A stretch of DNA of 64,000 nucleotides from Tahibacter soli (GTDB lineage: Bacteria; Pseudomonadota; Gammaproteobacteria; Xanthomonadales; Rhodanobacteraceae). Positions 35,990 to 44,857 of this stretch are shown here, in pieces (the stretch's first letter is position 1; every line of letters starts with the position of its first letter). The stretch lies in contig NZ_JAOVZO020000019.1 of the NCBI RefSeq assembly GCF_025717065.2, forward strand, positions 124,001 to 188,000, given 5' to 3'. Position numbers and translations under genes: made by a program. The notes beneath the pieces were generated by a model, which saw only the letters and a list, made by a program, of their open reading frames with translations, did no database searches and was not told the origin of the DNA.

Positions 35990-36568
35990 ATGATGATCAA
36001 GACCCGTCTCGCCCGCCGGCTGCCGGCTTTCGCCGGCATCGCATGCGCGTTGCTGACCGCCGCGGCGGCCGTCGCCGCCCCCGCGCCCAAGCGCGGCGCC
36101 GAAGCGCCGGCACCGTTGAAATTCTCCGACATCTTCAAGATGCCGGTCGGCCCGAAGGGCCTTGAAGTCACCGACGCGACGCGCGCGCTCGACGGCAAGC
36201 GCGTGCGCCTCGTCGGCTACGTCGTCGAACAGGAGGGCGGCGCGCCGACGCTGCTGCTGTCGCCGCTGCCGCTCATGGTCGGCGAGGAGGACGAGGGCCT
36301 TGCCGACGACGTGCCGCCGACCGCGGTCGCCGTGCGCTCGGCGTCGAAGCGGTCGCTGCCCAAGGCGAAGGGACTCGTCGAAGTCGTCGGCGTACTCGAA
36401 CTGGGCGCGCGCCAGGACGCCGTCAGCGGGCGCGTCAGTTCGATCCATATCGTCGCCGAACCGAAGGCGGTGAAGGCCGTGCGCACGCCGCGCGCGCCCG
36501 CGAAATCCGCCCAGGGCGCCGCCAAGGCCGGCCCGAGTCTCGCCGTCGAACCGCAGTCCACCCATTAA
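35990..36568 (+). CDS. Secreted protein of unknown function
   Basis: The 192-residue protein has a signal peptide (LPAFAGIACALLTAAAAVAA), a central region (FSDIFKMPVGPKGLEVTD, ALDGKRVRLVGYVVEQEGG, LLLSPLPLMVGEEDEG) that looks like an OB-fold or DUF3299-type beta domain, and an Ala/Lys/Pro-rich tail. It is 18 bp upstream of the phosphatase and shares its direction. No catalytic motif is recognised. Two adjacent ATG codons (35990, 35993) are equally good. Confidence 0.7.
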   Translation: MMIKTRLARRLPAFAGIACALLTAAAAVAAPAPKRGAEAPAPLKFSDIFKMPVGPKGLEVTDATRALDGKRVRLVGYVVEQEGGAPTLLLSPLPLMVGEEDEGLADDVPPTAVAVRSASKRSLPKAKGLVEVVGVLELGARQDAVSGRVSSIHIVAEPKAVKAVRTPRAPAKSAQGAAKAGPSLAVEPQSTH

Positions 36569-36586
36569 ACAAGTACAGGAGTTGCC

Positions 36587-38656
36587 ATGCGTTCCGTAAC
36601 CGTTTCCCGCACGCTCGCCGCCTGCGTCGCGTCCGTGCTCGGCCTCGCCGCCGTTCCGGCCGGCGCCGCGACCGTGTCGCGCCTGACCCCGCCGAGCGAA
36701 CTGTTCTCCAGCGGCTCCGCCGCGCCGGTCATCGCGCGCTTCCTGCCGGGCCAGCGCTTCGACCTGCAGGCGACGGTGCAGCCCGACGCCGGCAAGACGA
36801 TCCAGAGCTTCGACTTCTTCGTCGACGGCCAGGCCGCGCTCGTGCCGTTCGTGATCGACGGCCAGGTCGTGTTCGATCCGCGCGCCACGCGCACCAGCAC
36901 GATCAGCGAAACCGGCCCGGCCGACACGTGCATCGACGCTGCGACCGGCAAGACCAAGGGCGCCGCCGGCTGCATGCTGGCCGCCGGCCTGCCGTCCAAC
37001 ACCTTCGTGCTGACGCAGCGCGCGTACGCGAACTACAAGGCCGGCGTGCACACGTTCACGGTCGTCGCGCGCCAGAACGACGGCACCACGGTGCAGGCGA
37101 ACGGCAACTTCGAAATCGTCGGCATCAACGCCACCGGCGGCTCGACGGCCAAGAACATCATCATCATGCTCGGCGACGGCATGGGCGCCTCGCACCGCAC
37201 CGCCGCGCGCATCATGGCGAAGGGCTATACGCAGGGCCGCGCGAAGGGCCGCCTGAACATGGATACGTTCCCGGTCACCGGCATGGTCATGACGGCGTCG
37301 CTCAACTCGATCGTCACCGACTCGGCGCCGGGCATGGCGAACTACGTCAACGGCAACAAGGGCGCGAACAACCAGGAAGGCGTGTTCCCCGACGATACGC
37401 TGGACGCGTTCGACAACCCGCGCATCGAATATCTCTCCGAATACCTGCGCATGCTGCAGAACAAGTCGCTCGGCATCGTGACGACCGCCGACGTGTTCGA
37501 CGCGACGCCGGCCGCCAACGCGGTGCACACCTCCGCGCGCGGCAACGGCACCGGCATCGTCGACCAGTTCTTCGACGATCGCGGCGCGACCGGCCTGACC
37601 GTGCTGATGGGCGGCGGTCGCAAGTGGTTCCTGCCCAACCCGGGCGGCAACACCAGCCCGCAGCCGGCGAACGGTTCGCAGCGTTCGGGCCGGAACGACT
37701 ACGTGCTGCCGGACGACGTCGTCGCGAGCTGGGGCGTGTCCAAGGGCAAGCTCGATCCCGAGCGCGACCTGATCGGCGACTTCCAGAGCGCCGGCTTCGC
37801 CTACGCGCCGAACAACGCCGCGCTGCAGGCGCAGTTCGCCGGCGGCGGCGCGCCGGACAAGCTGCTCGGCCTGTTCGCGTACTCGAACATGAACGTCGCG
37901 TACGACAAGATCGCCGGCCGCCGCGGCGACCGCACCGTCGTCGACGCATACGGCTTCCCCGACCAGCCGATGCTCGACGAGATGACCGACAAGGCGCTGC
38001 AGGTGCTGTCGAAGAATCCGAACGGCTTCGTCGCGATGATCGAAGCCGCGTCGATCGACAAGCAGTCGCACCTCATGGACAGCGACCGCTGGATGCTCGA
38101 AGTGATGGAATTCGACCGCGCGATCGGCGTCGCCAAGCGCTTCGCCGAAACGCATCCGGACACGATCGTCATCATCACCGCCGACCACGAGTGCTCGGGC
38201 GCCGCGATCATCGGCGCGTCGAACCTCACGGCGGCGCAGCTGACGGCGACGCCGAACAGCGGCTCGGCCTCGGTCGGCACGTATGACAATGCACGTTTCC
38301 CCAAGTATACGATTGCCGCCGACGGCTACCCGGTGACGACGGTGATCGACCGCCGCATGCTGATCGGCTACGGCGCGAACGCCGACCGCTACGAAACCTG
38401 GCTGCCGACCGCGTTCCCGACCAAGGACACGCAGCAGCCGTTCTCGCCGGCGCAGTCGCCGGAAAACCCGAACGTGCGCAACCGGGACATCGGCTATCTG
38501 ATCACCGGCCAGGTGCCGGGCGACCAGGCGGTGCACACGGCGACCGACATCCCGCTGTCGGCGTTCGGCCGCGGCGCGTCGACGTTCACCGGCGTGATCG
38601 ACAACACCGACGTGTTCTTCAAGCTCGGCCAGATCGCGGTGGGCGGCGTGCAGTAA
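36587..38656 (+). CDS. Exported alkaline phosphatase (PhoA family)
   Basis: The 689-residue protein has a signal peptide (LAACVASVLGLAAVPAGAA), a beta-rich N-terminal region of about 150 residues, then the alkaline-phosphatase core. Metal Asp197 sits in LGDGMGAS, the nucleophile Ser246 in TDSAPGMA, and further metal ligands in MIEAASIDKQSH and ITADHECSG. It hydrolyses phosphate monoesters in the periplasm or outside. It is longer than E. coli PhoA (471), mainly through the N-terminal domain and insertions. A TTCG-loop terminator follows. No Pho box was identified. Confidence 0.93.
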   Translation: MRSVTVSRTLAACVASVLGLAAVPAGAATVSRLTPPSELFSSGSAAPVIARFLPGQRFDLQATVQPDAGKTIQSFDFFVDGQAALVPFVIDGQVVFDPRATRTSTISETGPADTCIDAATGKTKGAAGCMLAAGLPSNTFVLTQRAYANYKAGVHTFTVVARQNDGTTVQANGNFEIVGINATGGSTAKNIIIMLGDGMGASHRTAARIMAKGYTQGRAKGRLNMDTFPVTGMVMTASLNSIVTDSAPGMANYVNGNKGANNQEGVFPDDTLDAFDNPRIEYLSEYLRMLQNKSLGIVTTADVFDATPAANAVHTSARGNGTGIVDQFFDDRGATGLTVLMGGGRKWFLPNPGGNTSPQPANGSQRSGRNDYVLPDDVVASWGVSKGKLDPERDLIGDFQSAGFAYAPNNAALQAQFAGGGAPDKLLGLFAYSNMNVAYDKIAGRRGDRTVVDAYGFPDQPMLDEMTDKALQVLSKNPNGFVAMIEAASIDKQSHLMDSDRWMLEVMEFDRAIGVAKRFAETHPDTIVIITADHECSGAAIIGASNLTAAQLTATPNSGSASVGTYDNARFPKYTIAADGYPVTTVIDRRMLIGYGANADRYETWLPTAFPTKDTQQPFSPAQSPENPNVRNRDIGYLITGQVPGDQAVHTATDIPLSAFGRGASTFTGVIDNTDVFFKLGQIAVGGVQ

Positions 38657-38683
38657 GCGCCGGCTCCATCGCGCAAGGACAAG

Positions 38684-38712
38684 AACGGCGGCGCTTCGGC
38701 GCCACCGTTTGC
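38684..38712 (+). terminator. Probable terminator after the alkaline phosphatase
   Basis: AACGG-C-GGCGC, a TTCG loop and GCGCC-A-CCGTT form a stem with one mismatch, followed by TTGCGTTTG. The T-run is short, so the call is moderate. Confidence 0.65.
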
Positions 38713-38780
38713 GTTTGCGGCGATCCCAAAAGCGACGACGCCCGGTATAGTCACGGCGTCCCGGTCCAGGCTCGTCCTGC

Positions 38781-39511
38781 ATGCGTCAGCCGTTGGCCAT
38801 CGTCCAGATAGCGAGCAGGGGGCGACCCGGCCTTTCCTGTGTCGTTGCGAAGACGACCGTCATTACTACGTGAAGGGCCGTAGCGCGGGACCGCGCAGCA
38901 TGTTGTGCGAATGGCTCGCCGGGCACATGGCTCGCGCCTTGGACCTTCCGGTTCCCGACTTTGCGGTGGTCCGGGCGCCGCCCGAACTGATTTTCGCTCA
39001 CGCCGAGGGCAATGAACTCGGCCCGCTGCCCGCTTTCGCGTCGCATGTCGCGAACTCGTGGCAAGAACTGTCCGCATCGCATCTTGATGAGGTGGACGAC
39101 GCACTCAAGCGCGATGTCGCCGTTTTCGACTGGTGGGTGCGCAACCAGGATCGCACGCTGAAGACGCAGAGCGGCAATCCGAATCTGTTGTGGAACGGTT
39201 CGGAAAAGCAGCTCGTCGTCATCGACCACAATCTTGCGTTCGATCGCGACTTCGACGCGAAAACATTCCACGACACGCATGTCTTCGCCGACGCGCTGGC
39301 GCAAGTGCGGGGCGACGAATCCCTGCAAGACGGGTTGGCGCAGCGGCTACGCACGGCTCTGAAAATTGCGGAGCAAGTGTGCGACGAAGCACCGCCGGAA
39401 TGGTGGTTCGCCGATGAGGAGCGCACAATTGCGGTTGATTTTGACCGGACCGCGGTAATGTCGATCCTGAGACGGTGCGATTCGGCGGAATTCTGGAGAT
39501 TCGATACGTGA
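38781..39511 (+). pseudogene. HipA-like kinase (HipA_2 type), apparently frameshifted at the 5' end
   Basis: The frame ending at 39511 encodes the core of a HipA-type Ser/Thr kinase: YYVKGRSAGPRSMLCEWLAGHMARAL, FDWWVRNQDRTL (catalytic Asp), GNPNLLW, VVIDHNLAFD (metal Asp), and APPEWWFADEE. The family N-terminus continues before this core in the same frame (QGATRPFLCRCEDDRHY, from about 38816), but that frame has no start codon there. A start, MRQPLAIVQIA, exists in the other frame at 38781. A change of frame near 38807-38818 would join them, as expected after a small deletion. A GTG start at 38870 would drop the first strands. The stop overlaps the DUF3037 gene. Toxin-like activity is inferred only. 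Confidence 0.7.
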
Positions 39512-39951
39512 AGAACGTCGCCTGCCAGTATTCGTTCGTTCGATTCCTTCCCTATCCGGAGACCGGCGAGTTCGCGAACGTCGGCGTCCTGCTCGCCTGT
39601 CCGTCGACAGGCTTCTTCGGTTCGAAGCTGATTTCCCATCCTGCGACGAATCGCGTCCTCGCGTTCTTCGAATCTCTTGACGAGAAGATCCTGCGCAGCG
39701 CGCTGACCGATCTCGACAAGGAACTTGCGCGCATCGGCAAAATCGTCGCCGAGCTGTACCCGGCGCAAGGCAGCGCACTGATCACACGCTTCTTTGCCGA
39801 AGTCGTCCGCCCGCGCGAATCCTTGCTGCGCTTCAGTGCGGCCGGCGCGGTCATGAGCGCCGATCCGAAGGCGACACTCGACGAGTTGTACATCCGTCTG
39901 GTTGCCCATGCGCCGGCCGCATCGATGTCGCAGCACGCCGCGTCCCTCTGA
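39508..39951 (+). CDS. DUF3037 protein paired with the HipA-like kinase
   Basis: The 147-residue protein starts at GTG 39508, overlapping the kinase stop (GTGA). The opening VKNVACQYSFVRFLPYPETGEFANVGVLLACP is the DUF3037 signature. This family is often encoded next to HipA-type kinases, which suggests a functional pair, possibly a regulator or antitoxin-like partner, but no experiment is known to me. It has no DNA-binding motif, in contrast to HipB. Its end is seven bases from a convergent XRE-cupin gene. Confidence 0.8.
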   Translation: MKNVACQYSFVRFLPYPETGEFANVGVLLACPSTGFFGSKLISHPATNRVLAFFESLDEKILRSALTDLDKELARIGKIVAELYPAQGSALITRFFAEVVRPRESLLRFSAAGAVMSADPKATLDELYIRLVAHAPAASMSQHAASL

Positions 39952-39958
39952 CCAGGCG

Positions 39959-40522
39959 CTACCCGCCCCGCGTGTCGTCGAAAATCGGCAACGTGCCGAT
40001 CGACAACAGCTCCGCTTCCGTCTCGCCGGTATTCGTCACCGCGTGCACCTGATGCGCGTCGAAGTGCACGGAATCGTGCGGCCCGAGGTCATAGTCCTTG
40101 CCGCCGACGCTGTAGCGCACGAAGCCTGCGAGCACGAACACGAACTCGTCGCCGTCGTGCGAGATCTGCTCCGAGGCGTGTCCGACCGGCAACCGCATCT
40201 TCACCGCATTGATCACCTGCCCCGGAAACGTCGTCGACAGGCGCTCGTATGTCTGCCCCGCCGCGCGCGTCGCGTATACCTCGCGGCGGCCGTGGTGCGA
40301 ATCCGGCTCCGCCTGCTGCGGCTGTTCGAGCAGCGCGCGCAGCGGCACGTTCAGCGCGCGGGCGATGCTCGTCAGCGACGAAATCGAGATGCCGGTGAGG
40401 TCGCGCTCGGCCTGCGACAGAAATCCGACCGACAACCCGGTTTCGCCCGCGACCTGCGCCAGCGTCTTGCCGGCTTCGCGCCGGTAGTGCCGCAGACGCC
40501 GCCCGATCGGCTGAAAGCTCAT
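39959..40522 (-). CDS. XRE-family regulator with C-terminal cupin
   Basis: The 187-residue protein has a helix-turn-helix at residues 8-62 (LAQVAGETGLSVGFLSQAERDLTGISISSLTSIARAL) and a small-molecule-sensing cupin from about 110 (HASEQISHDGDEFVFVLAGFVRYSVGGKDYDLGPHDSVHF). This layout is common in local regulators of amino-acid or polyamine use. The divergent M24 peptidase, preceded by paired operators, is the likely target. Confidence 0.9.
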   Translation of the reverse strand: MSFQPIGRRLRHYRREAGKTLAQVAGETGLSVGFLSQAERDLTGISISSLTSIARALNVPLRALLEQPQQAEPDSHHGRREVYATRAAGQTYERLSTTFPGQVINAVKMRLPVGHASEQISHDGDEFVFVLAGFVRYSVGGKDYDLGPHDSVHFDAHQVHAVTNTGETEAELLSIGTLPIFDDTRGG

Positions 40523-40583
40523 CGCATCGAGATTCCATGGGGGGTATGGCCCCGATTGTACGGGCCGCGGGCCGACGCCGGAC

Positions 40584-40633
40584 TTTAGTCACACTAAAAA
40601 ATCGTTGACAGGAATTTTAGTGGGACTTAAGTT
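40584..40633. promoter_or_regulatory. Promoter and paired operators of the XRE-cupin / M24 locus
   Basis: A perfect TTTAGT-N3-ACTAAA dyad (40584-40598) and a near copy TTTAGT-N3-ACTTAA (40616-40630) are 32 bp apart, about three helical turns. Between and over them lies a perfect -35, TTGACA (40605-40610), and a weak -10, TAAGTT, 17 bp later. Binding would block RNA polymerase reading toward the peptidase. Confidence 0.75.
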
Positions 40634-40668
40634 TTGCCGATCACTCCCCCGCGTATACGGAGCCTGCG

Positions 40669-41883
40669 ATGACGATCGGTGTCGGCGGTACCACCCAGGA
40701 AGCCGCGCTCGCGGCACTGTCGAACATGACCGCGCACGCGCGGCCGATCGAAGAAGCCGAACATCGCGCGCGCATCGGTGCGGTGCAGGCGCGCATGCGC
40801 GAGCAGGGTCTCGCGGCGATCTACGTCAACGCCGGCACGAACCTGCGCTACTTTACCGGCACGCAGTGGCGCCCGAGCGAGCGCATGGTCGGCGCGATCG
40901 TCCCGGCGCACGGCGAGCCGCACTACGTCGTGCCGGCGTTCGAGATCGGCAGCTTCCGCGACTTCATGGGCATCGCCGGCGACATCCACGCCTGGGACGA
41001 ACACGAAAGCCCGTACCGGCTGTTCCTCGACCTGCTCGGCCGGCTCGGCGTCGCCGACGACGCGCGTGTGGGCCTGTGCGAAAGCGCGCCGTTCTTTCTC
41101 GTCGACGGCATTCGCCGGCTGGCGCCCGCGCGCGAGTTCGTCAACGCTGCCTGCGTGACGGCGCCGTGCCGCATGCGCAAATCGACGAACGAGATCGCGC
41201 TGATGCAGTGCGCGAACGACATGACGCTCGCCGTGCACAAGGCGGCCGCGAGCATCCTGCGCGACGGCATCACGACGACCGAAGTCGAAGCGTTCGTCGC
41301 CGCGGCGCATCGCAAGGTCGGCGCGAGCGGTTCGTACTTCTGCATCGTGCTGTTCGGGCCGGCCACCGCGTTTCCGCACGGCGTGAAAGATCCGCAGACG
41401 CTCAAGCAGGGCGACATGGTGCTGATCGACACCGGCTGCCTCGTGCACGGCTACATGTCCGACATCACGCGCACCTACGTCTACGGCACGGCGAACGACA
41501 GGCAGCGCGCGGTGTGGAACAGCGAACAGGCCGCGCAGGCCGCCGCGTTCGCCGCGGCGAAGCTCGGCGCGCCGTGCGGATCGGTCGACGTCGCCGCGCG
41601 TGCGAGTCTCGAAGCGAACGGCTTCGGTCCCGGCTACGCGCTGCCCGGCCTGCCGCATCGCACGGGTCACGGCATCGGGCTCGACATCCACGAATGGCCG
41701 TATCTCGTCGGCAGCGATCAGACGCCGCTCGACGTCGGCATGTGTTTTTCGAACGAACCGATGATCTGCGTACCCGGCGAATTCGGCATTCGCCACGAAG
41801 ACCATTTCTACATGACGGCCGACGGCCCGCGCTGGTTCACGCAGCCGATGCACTCGTTCGACGACCCGTTCGGCAACGCGTAG
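40669..41883 (+). CDS. M24-family Xaa-Pro peptidase-like enzyme
   Basis: The 404-residue protein has the creatinase N-domain (TNLRYFTGTQWRPSERMVG) and the pita-bread catalytic domain with metal ligands in LIDTGC, SDITRTY, TGHGIGLDIHE, SNEPM and RHEDHFY. This set could support an Xaa-Pro aminopeptidase or ectoine/creatine-type hydrolase (DoeA-like); the context does not decide. GGAG precedes the ATG. It is divergent from an XRE-cupin regulator and convergent with a TetR gene two bases away. Confidence 0.88.
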   Translation: MTIGVGGTTQEAALAALSNMTAHARPIEEAEHRARIGAVQARMREQGLAAIYVNAGTNLRYFTGTQWRPSERMVGAIVPAHGEPHYVVPAFEIGSFRDFMGIAGDIHAWDEHESPYRLFLDLLGRLGVADDARVGLCESAPFFLVDGIRRLAPAREFVNAACVTAPCRMRKSTNEIALMQCANDMTLAVHKAAASILRDGITTTEVEAFVAAAHRKVGASGSYFCIVLFGPATAFPHGVKDPQTLKQGDMVLIDTGCLVHGYMSDITRTYVYGTANDRQRAVWNSEQAAQAAAFAAAKLGAPCGSVDVAARASLEANGFGPGYALPGLPHRTGHGIGLDIHEWPYLVGSDQTPLDVGMCFSNEPMICVPGEFGIRHEDHFYMTADGPRWFTQPMHSFDDPFGNA

Positions 41884-41885
41884 CG

Positions 41886-42476
41886 TTACTTCGTCAGCGT
41901 TTCCCACGCGGCCATCGCGCAGTCGGCGATCTGCTGCAGCGCGCGGCGGCTCGCGCCGTCGCGTGCCTGCAGCGACATGCCCTGCTGCACCGTCGCGTAG
42001 AACTGCGCGATCGCGCGCACGTCGGCGTCGGTGCCGATCTCGCCGTCGCGTTTCGCCTGCGCGAGCCGGTTGCGCAGCATCTCGACCGACGCCTCGCGCC
42101 GCGCGCGCAGGTCTTCGCAGACGCCCGGCGTCGCGGTGCCGATACCCGCGAGCACGATCATGCAGCCGCGCGGCGAATCGGGATTGGACAGGCCGCGCGC
42201 GCTGCCGCGCAGCAGCGCCGCGACGCCCTCGCGCGCGGTCGGCGCGCGCTCGATCTCGCGCCAGACGTTGCCGCAGCCGCCGTACAGATCGGCCGCTTCG
42301 CGAAACAGCGCCTCCTTCGAACCGAACGCCGCGTACAGGCTCGGCGAATTGATGCCCATCGCGCCGGTGAGATCGGTCATCGACGCGCCGTCGTAGCCTT
42401 TTTCCCAGAACACGCCCATCGCCTGCCTGAGCGCGGCATCGCGGTCGAAACCGCGCGGTCTGCCTCGTTCGGCCAT
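41886..42476 (-). CDS. TetR-family repressor
   Basis: The 196-residue protein has an N-terminal DNA-binding domain ([54 protein letters not shown]) and a helical C-terminal ligand domain. ATG 42476 is supported by AAGGAGG; the 20-residue extension upstream lacks it. It is divergent from a short-chain dehydrogenase across 186 bp that hold three near-identical operator candidates. Confidence 0.9.
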   Translation of the reverse strand: MAERGRPRGFDRDAALRQAMGVFWEKGYDGASMTDLTGAMGINSPSLYAAFGSKEALFREAADLYGGCGNVWREIERAPTAREGVAALLRGSARGLSNPDSPRGCMIVLAGIGTATPGVCEDLRARREASVEMLRNRLAQAKRDGEIGTDADVRAIAQFYATVQQGMSLQARDGASRRALQQIADCAMAAWETLTK

Positions 42477-42520
42477 GGCCCGCCTCCTTCTCTTTTGATA
42501 CGTAACGCAAGATGCGGATG

Positions 42521-42652
42521 TTTTTGTAGCACGCAATACAGAAAGATGCCAACGGCGCTACCGTTCGTCGGATTCTTTATCGATCGATACAAAAATAGAT
42601 TGACGCCGGCGCGGCGGCGCGCGCAGCATATCTGTATCGTCTACTACAAAAA
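42521..42652. promoter_or_regulatory. Three operator copies between the TetR and SDR genes
   Basis: Copies at 42521-42544 (+), 42573-42595 (-) and 42629-42652 (-) share TTTTTGTA(G/T), a 5-bp spacer ending in C, and (A/G)ATA(C/A)AGA. The first and third differ at six of 24 bases, mostly in the spacer. Each is a rough dyad (TGTA..ATACA). The orientation of the first is opposite to the other two, as fits control of both divergent promoters. Confidence 0.75.
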
Positions 42653-42662
42653 GGAACGCTCC

Positions 42663-43403
42663 ATGTCTTCCCTCAAAGGCAAAGTCGCCCTCGTGACCGG
42701 CGCGAGCCGCGGTATCGGCGCCGGCATCGCACGTGCCCTCGCCGCGCAAGGCGCCGACGTCGCGATCACCTACAACGCGAGCCCCGACAAGGCGCAGGCG
42801 CTCGTCGCCGAACTCAAGGCCGCGGGTGTGCGCGCCGTCGCCATCAAGGCCGACGCGACCGATGCGAAGGCTTCGGCCGCCGCCGTCGACGAAGCGGTCG
42901 CCGCGCTCGGCAGGCTCGACGTGCTGGTCAACAACGCCGGCGTCGCGGTGATGAAGCCGTTCGGCGACTACACGTTCGAAGACTACGAATACACGATGTC
43001 GGTCAACGTGCGCTCGGTGTTCTTCACAACCCAGGCGGCGCTCAAGCACATCCCGGACGGCGGCCGCATCGTCACGATCGGCTCGTGCCTCGGTCAGCGC
43101 GTGTCGTTTCCGAACATCACGCTGTACTCGATGAGCAAGTCGGCGCTCGTGTCGTTCAACAAAGGTCTGGCCCGCGACGTCGGCGCGCGCGGCATCACGG
43201 CGAACGTCGTGCAGCCGGGCCCGATCGACACCGACATGAATCCGGCCAACGGCGACAGCGCCGACGCGATGCGTTCGTTCACGGCGCTCGGCCGCTACGG
43301 CAAGCCCGCCGACATCGGCAACCTCGTCGCGTTCCTCGCGTCGGACGCCGCGGGCTTCATCACCGGCACCGAGCTGACGGCCGACGGCGGCACCAACGCG
43401 TAA
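42663..43403 (+). CDS. Short-chain dehydrogenase/reductase
   Basis: The 246-residue protein has the SDR cofactor motif TGASRGIGAGIA (13-24), NNAG, a catalytic YSMSK (about Tyr156/Lys160), and PGPIDTDMN. The wording is like FabG-type and glucose dehydrogenase-type SDRs. GGAACG precedes ATG 42663. TetR/SDR divergent pairs of this kind are usually induced by the reductase substrate, often an aldehyde or quinone; this is not known here. Confidence 0.92.
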   Translation: MSSLKGKVALVTGASRGIGAGIARALAAQGADVAITYNASPDKAQALVAELKAAGVRAVAIKADATDAKASAAAVDEAVAALGRLDVLVNNAGVAVMKPFGDYTFEDYEYTMSVNVRSVFFTTQAALKHIPDGGRIVTIGSCLGQRVSFPNITLYSMSKSALVSFNKGLARDVGARGITANVVQPGPIDTDMNPANGDSADAMRSFTALGRYGKPADIGNLVAFLASDAAGFITGTELTADGGTNA

Positions 43404-43475
43404 AGCCGACGAGCGGGCTTGTTCCGTGGCGTACGCGATGACAGCATCGGCGGACCTCGTGAAGGAGTTCTGCCG

Positions 43476-44801
43476 ATGCGCGTCGCGTTCGCTGCCGCTT
43501 CCCTGCTGGTTTCTCTTTGTGCACAAGCGCAGGTCACCGCGCTGGTCGGCGGCACGCTGATCGACGGCACGCTCAAGGACCCGATCGCCGACAGCGTCGT
43601 GCTGATCGACGGCGAGCGCATCAAGGCCGTCGGCACGGTGGACACGCTGCCGGTACCGGCCGGCGCGACCGTGATCTCGACCGAAGGCATGACCGTGCTG
43701 CCCGGCCTGTGGGACATGCACGTGCACCTGATGATCAACGGCCACGCCGACTACGATCACTGGGACAAGACCTACCCCGCGCGCTTTCGCGACACGATCA
43801 TGCCGGCGTCGGCGAAGCAGCTCCTGCTCGCGGGCGTCACCGGCGCACGCGATCTCGGCGCGCCGCTCGACGATTCCATCGCCGTGCGCGAAGCGATACG
43901 CAGCGGCAAGATCCCGGGACCGACGCTGTTCGTGTCCGGCCCGTTCATCCAGAAGAAGCCGTATCCCGGCACCGAACTGTTCCGCTGGGGCGTCGACTCG
44001 CCGGCCGACGCGCGCGCGAAGGTCAAACGGCTCGCGCAGGCGGGCGTCGACGTGGTCAAGCTGATCGACCAGGACCAGATGAGCGACGAAGAAGTCGCCG
44101 CGATCGTCGACGAGGCGCACAAGCACAAGCTGCAGGTGGTGGCGCACGCGCACCGGCCCGAGGAGATCCGGCGCGGCCTCAAGGTCGGGGTCGACTGCTT
44201 CGAGCACACGGGCCTCGCGGCTTCGCCGGAGTATCCGGCCGACATCGTCGCCGCGCTGCGCGAGCGCACCGCGAACATGGCGGCCGGCCCGCTGTTCTGG
44301 ACGCCGACGATCGAGGGTTTGTATAACTTTCCCTATGTGGTGAAGAACCACGAATTCCTCGACGGCGACGCGTGGCACGAAGGGCTGCCGCCGGACATCG
44401 TGGCCGACATCAAGGGTTCGCTCGCGCATCCCGAACGCATCAGCTATTTCCAGCAGACGCCGCAGCGCTGGCCCACGCTGCAGCGCAAATTCCAGCAGCT
44501 GCGCGAATCGGGCGTGCTGCTGCTCGTCGGCACCGACTCGGGCATTCCGATGAAGTTCCACAGTTCGAGCACGTGGAACGAACTCGACGTGTGGGTGAAC
44601 AAGCTCGGCGTAGCGCCGGTCGACGCGATTCGCGCCGCGACGTACTGGCCGGCGGTCGCGATGAAGGCCGACAAGGACTACGGCACGGTGACCGAAGGCA
44701 AGTACGCCGACGTCATCGCGGTGAAGGGCGATGCGATCCGGCAGATCGCGTTGCTGCAGCGGGTGGATCTCGTGGTGAAGCATGGGAAGCGGGTGAAGTG
44801 A
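43476..44801 (+). CDS. Exported amidohydrolase
   Basis: The 441-residue protein has a short signal peptide (RVAFAAASLLVSLCAQA) and an amidohydrolase barrel: metal pair HVHL in LWDMHVHL, Lys in VVKLIDQDQ, AHAHRPEE, FEHTG and LVGTDSGIPMK. It is a paralogue in architecture of the enzyme at 21776. Likely a periplasmic di- or imidopeptidase, with substrate unknown. AAGGAG precedes ATG 43476. The region just after its stop is a tandem palindrome interrupted by an IS element. Confidence 0.87.
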   Translation: MRVAFAAASLLVSLCAQAQVTALVGGTLIDGTLKDPIADSVVLIDGERIKAVGTVDTLPVPAGATVISTEGMTVLPGLWDMHVHLMINGHADYDHWDKTYPARFRDTIMPASAKQLLLAGVTGARDLGAPLDDSIAVREAIRSGKIPGPTLFVSGPFIQKKPYPGTELFRWGVDSPADARAKVKRLAQAGVDVVKLIDQDQMSDEEVAAIVDEAHKHKLQVVAHAHRPEEIRRGLKVGVDCFEHTGLAASPEYPADIVAALRERTANMAAGPLFWTPTIEGLYNFPYVVKNHEFLDGDAWHEGLPPDIVADIKGSLAHPERISYFQQTPQRWPTLQRKFQQLRESGVLLLVGTDSGIPMKFHSSSTWNELDVWVNKLGVAPVDAIRAATYWPAVAMKADKDYGTVTEGKYADVIAVKGDAIRQIALLQRVDLVVKHGKRVK

Positions 44802-44857
44802 CGAACCGGCCCGCGCTTCAGCGCGGCTTTGCCGGCTCGTCATCCCGGCGCAGGCCG
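44801..44857. repeat. Left part of a duplicated unit split by the IS
   Basis: ACGAACCGGCCCGCGC..GCCGG followed by GTCATCCCGGCGCAGGCCGGG. The same 57 bases recur at 46123-46179. The remaining part of this first copy resumes at 46086 after the insertion. Confidence 0.85.

Noticed and set aside
38737-38760. TATAGT as a promoter for the HipA-like gene
   Set aside because: No -35 at proper distance is found; too weak on its own.
42600-42632. A -35/-10 promoter for the SDR gene (TTGACG..TATCTG)
   Set aside because: Spacing is about 23 bp, well beyond 16-18, so I did not list it.
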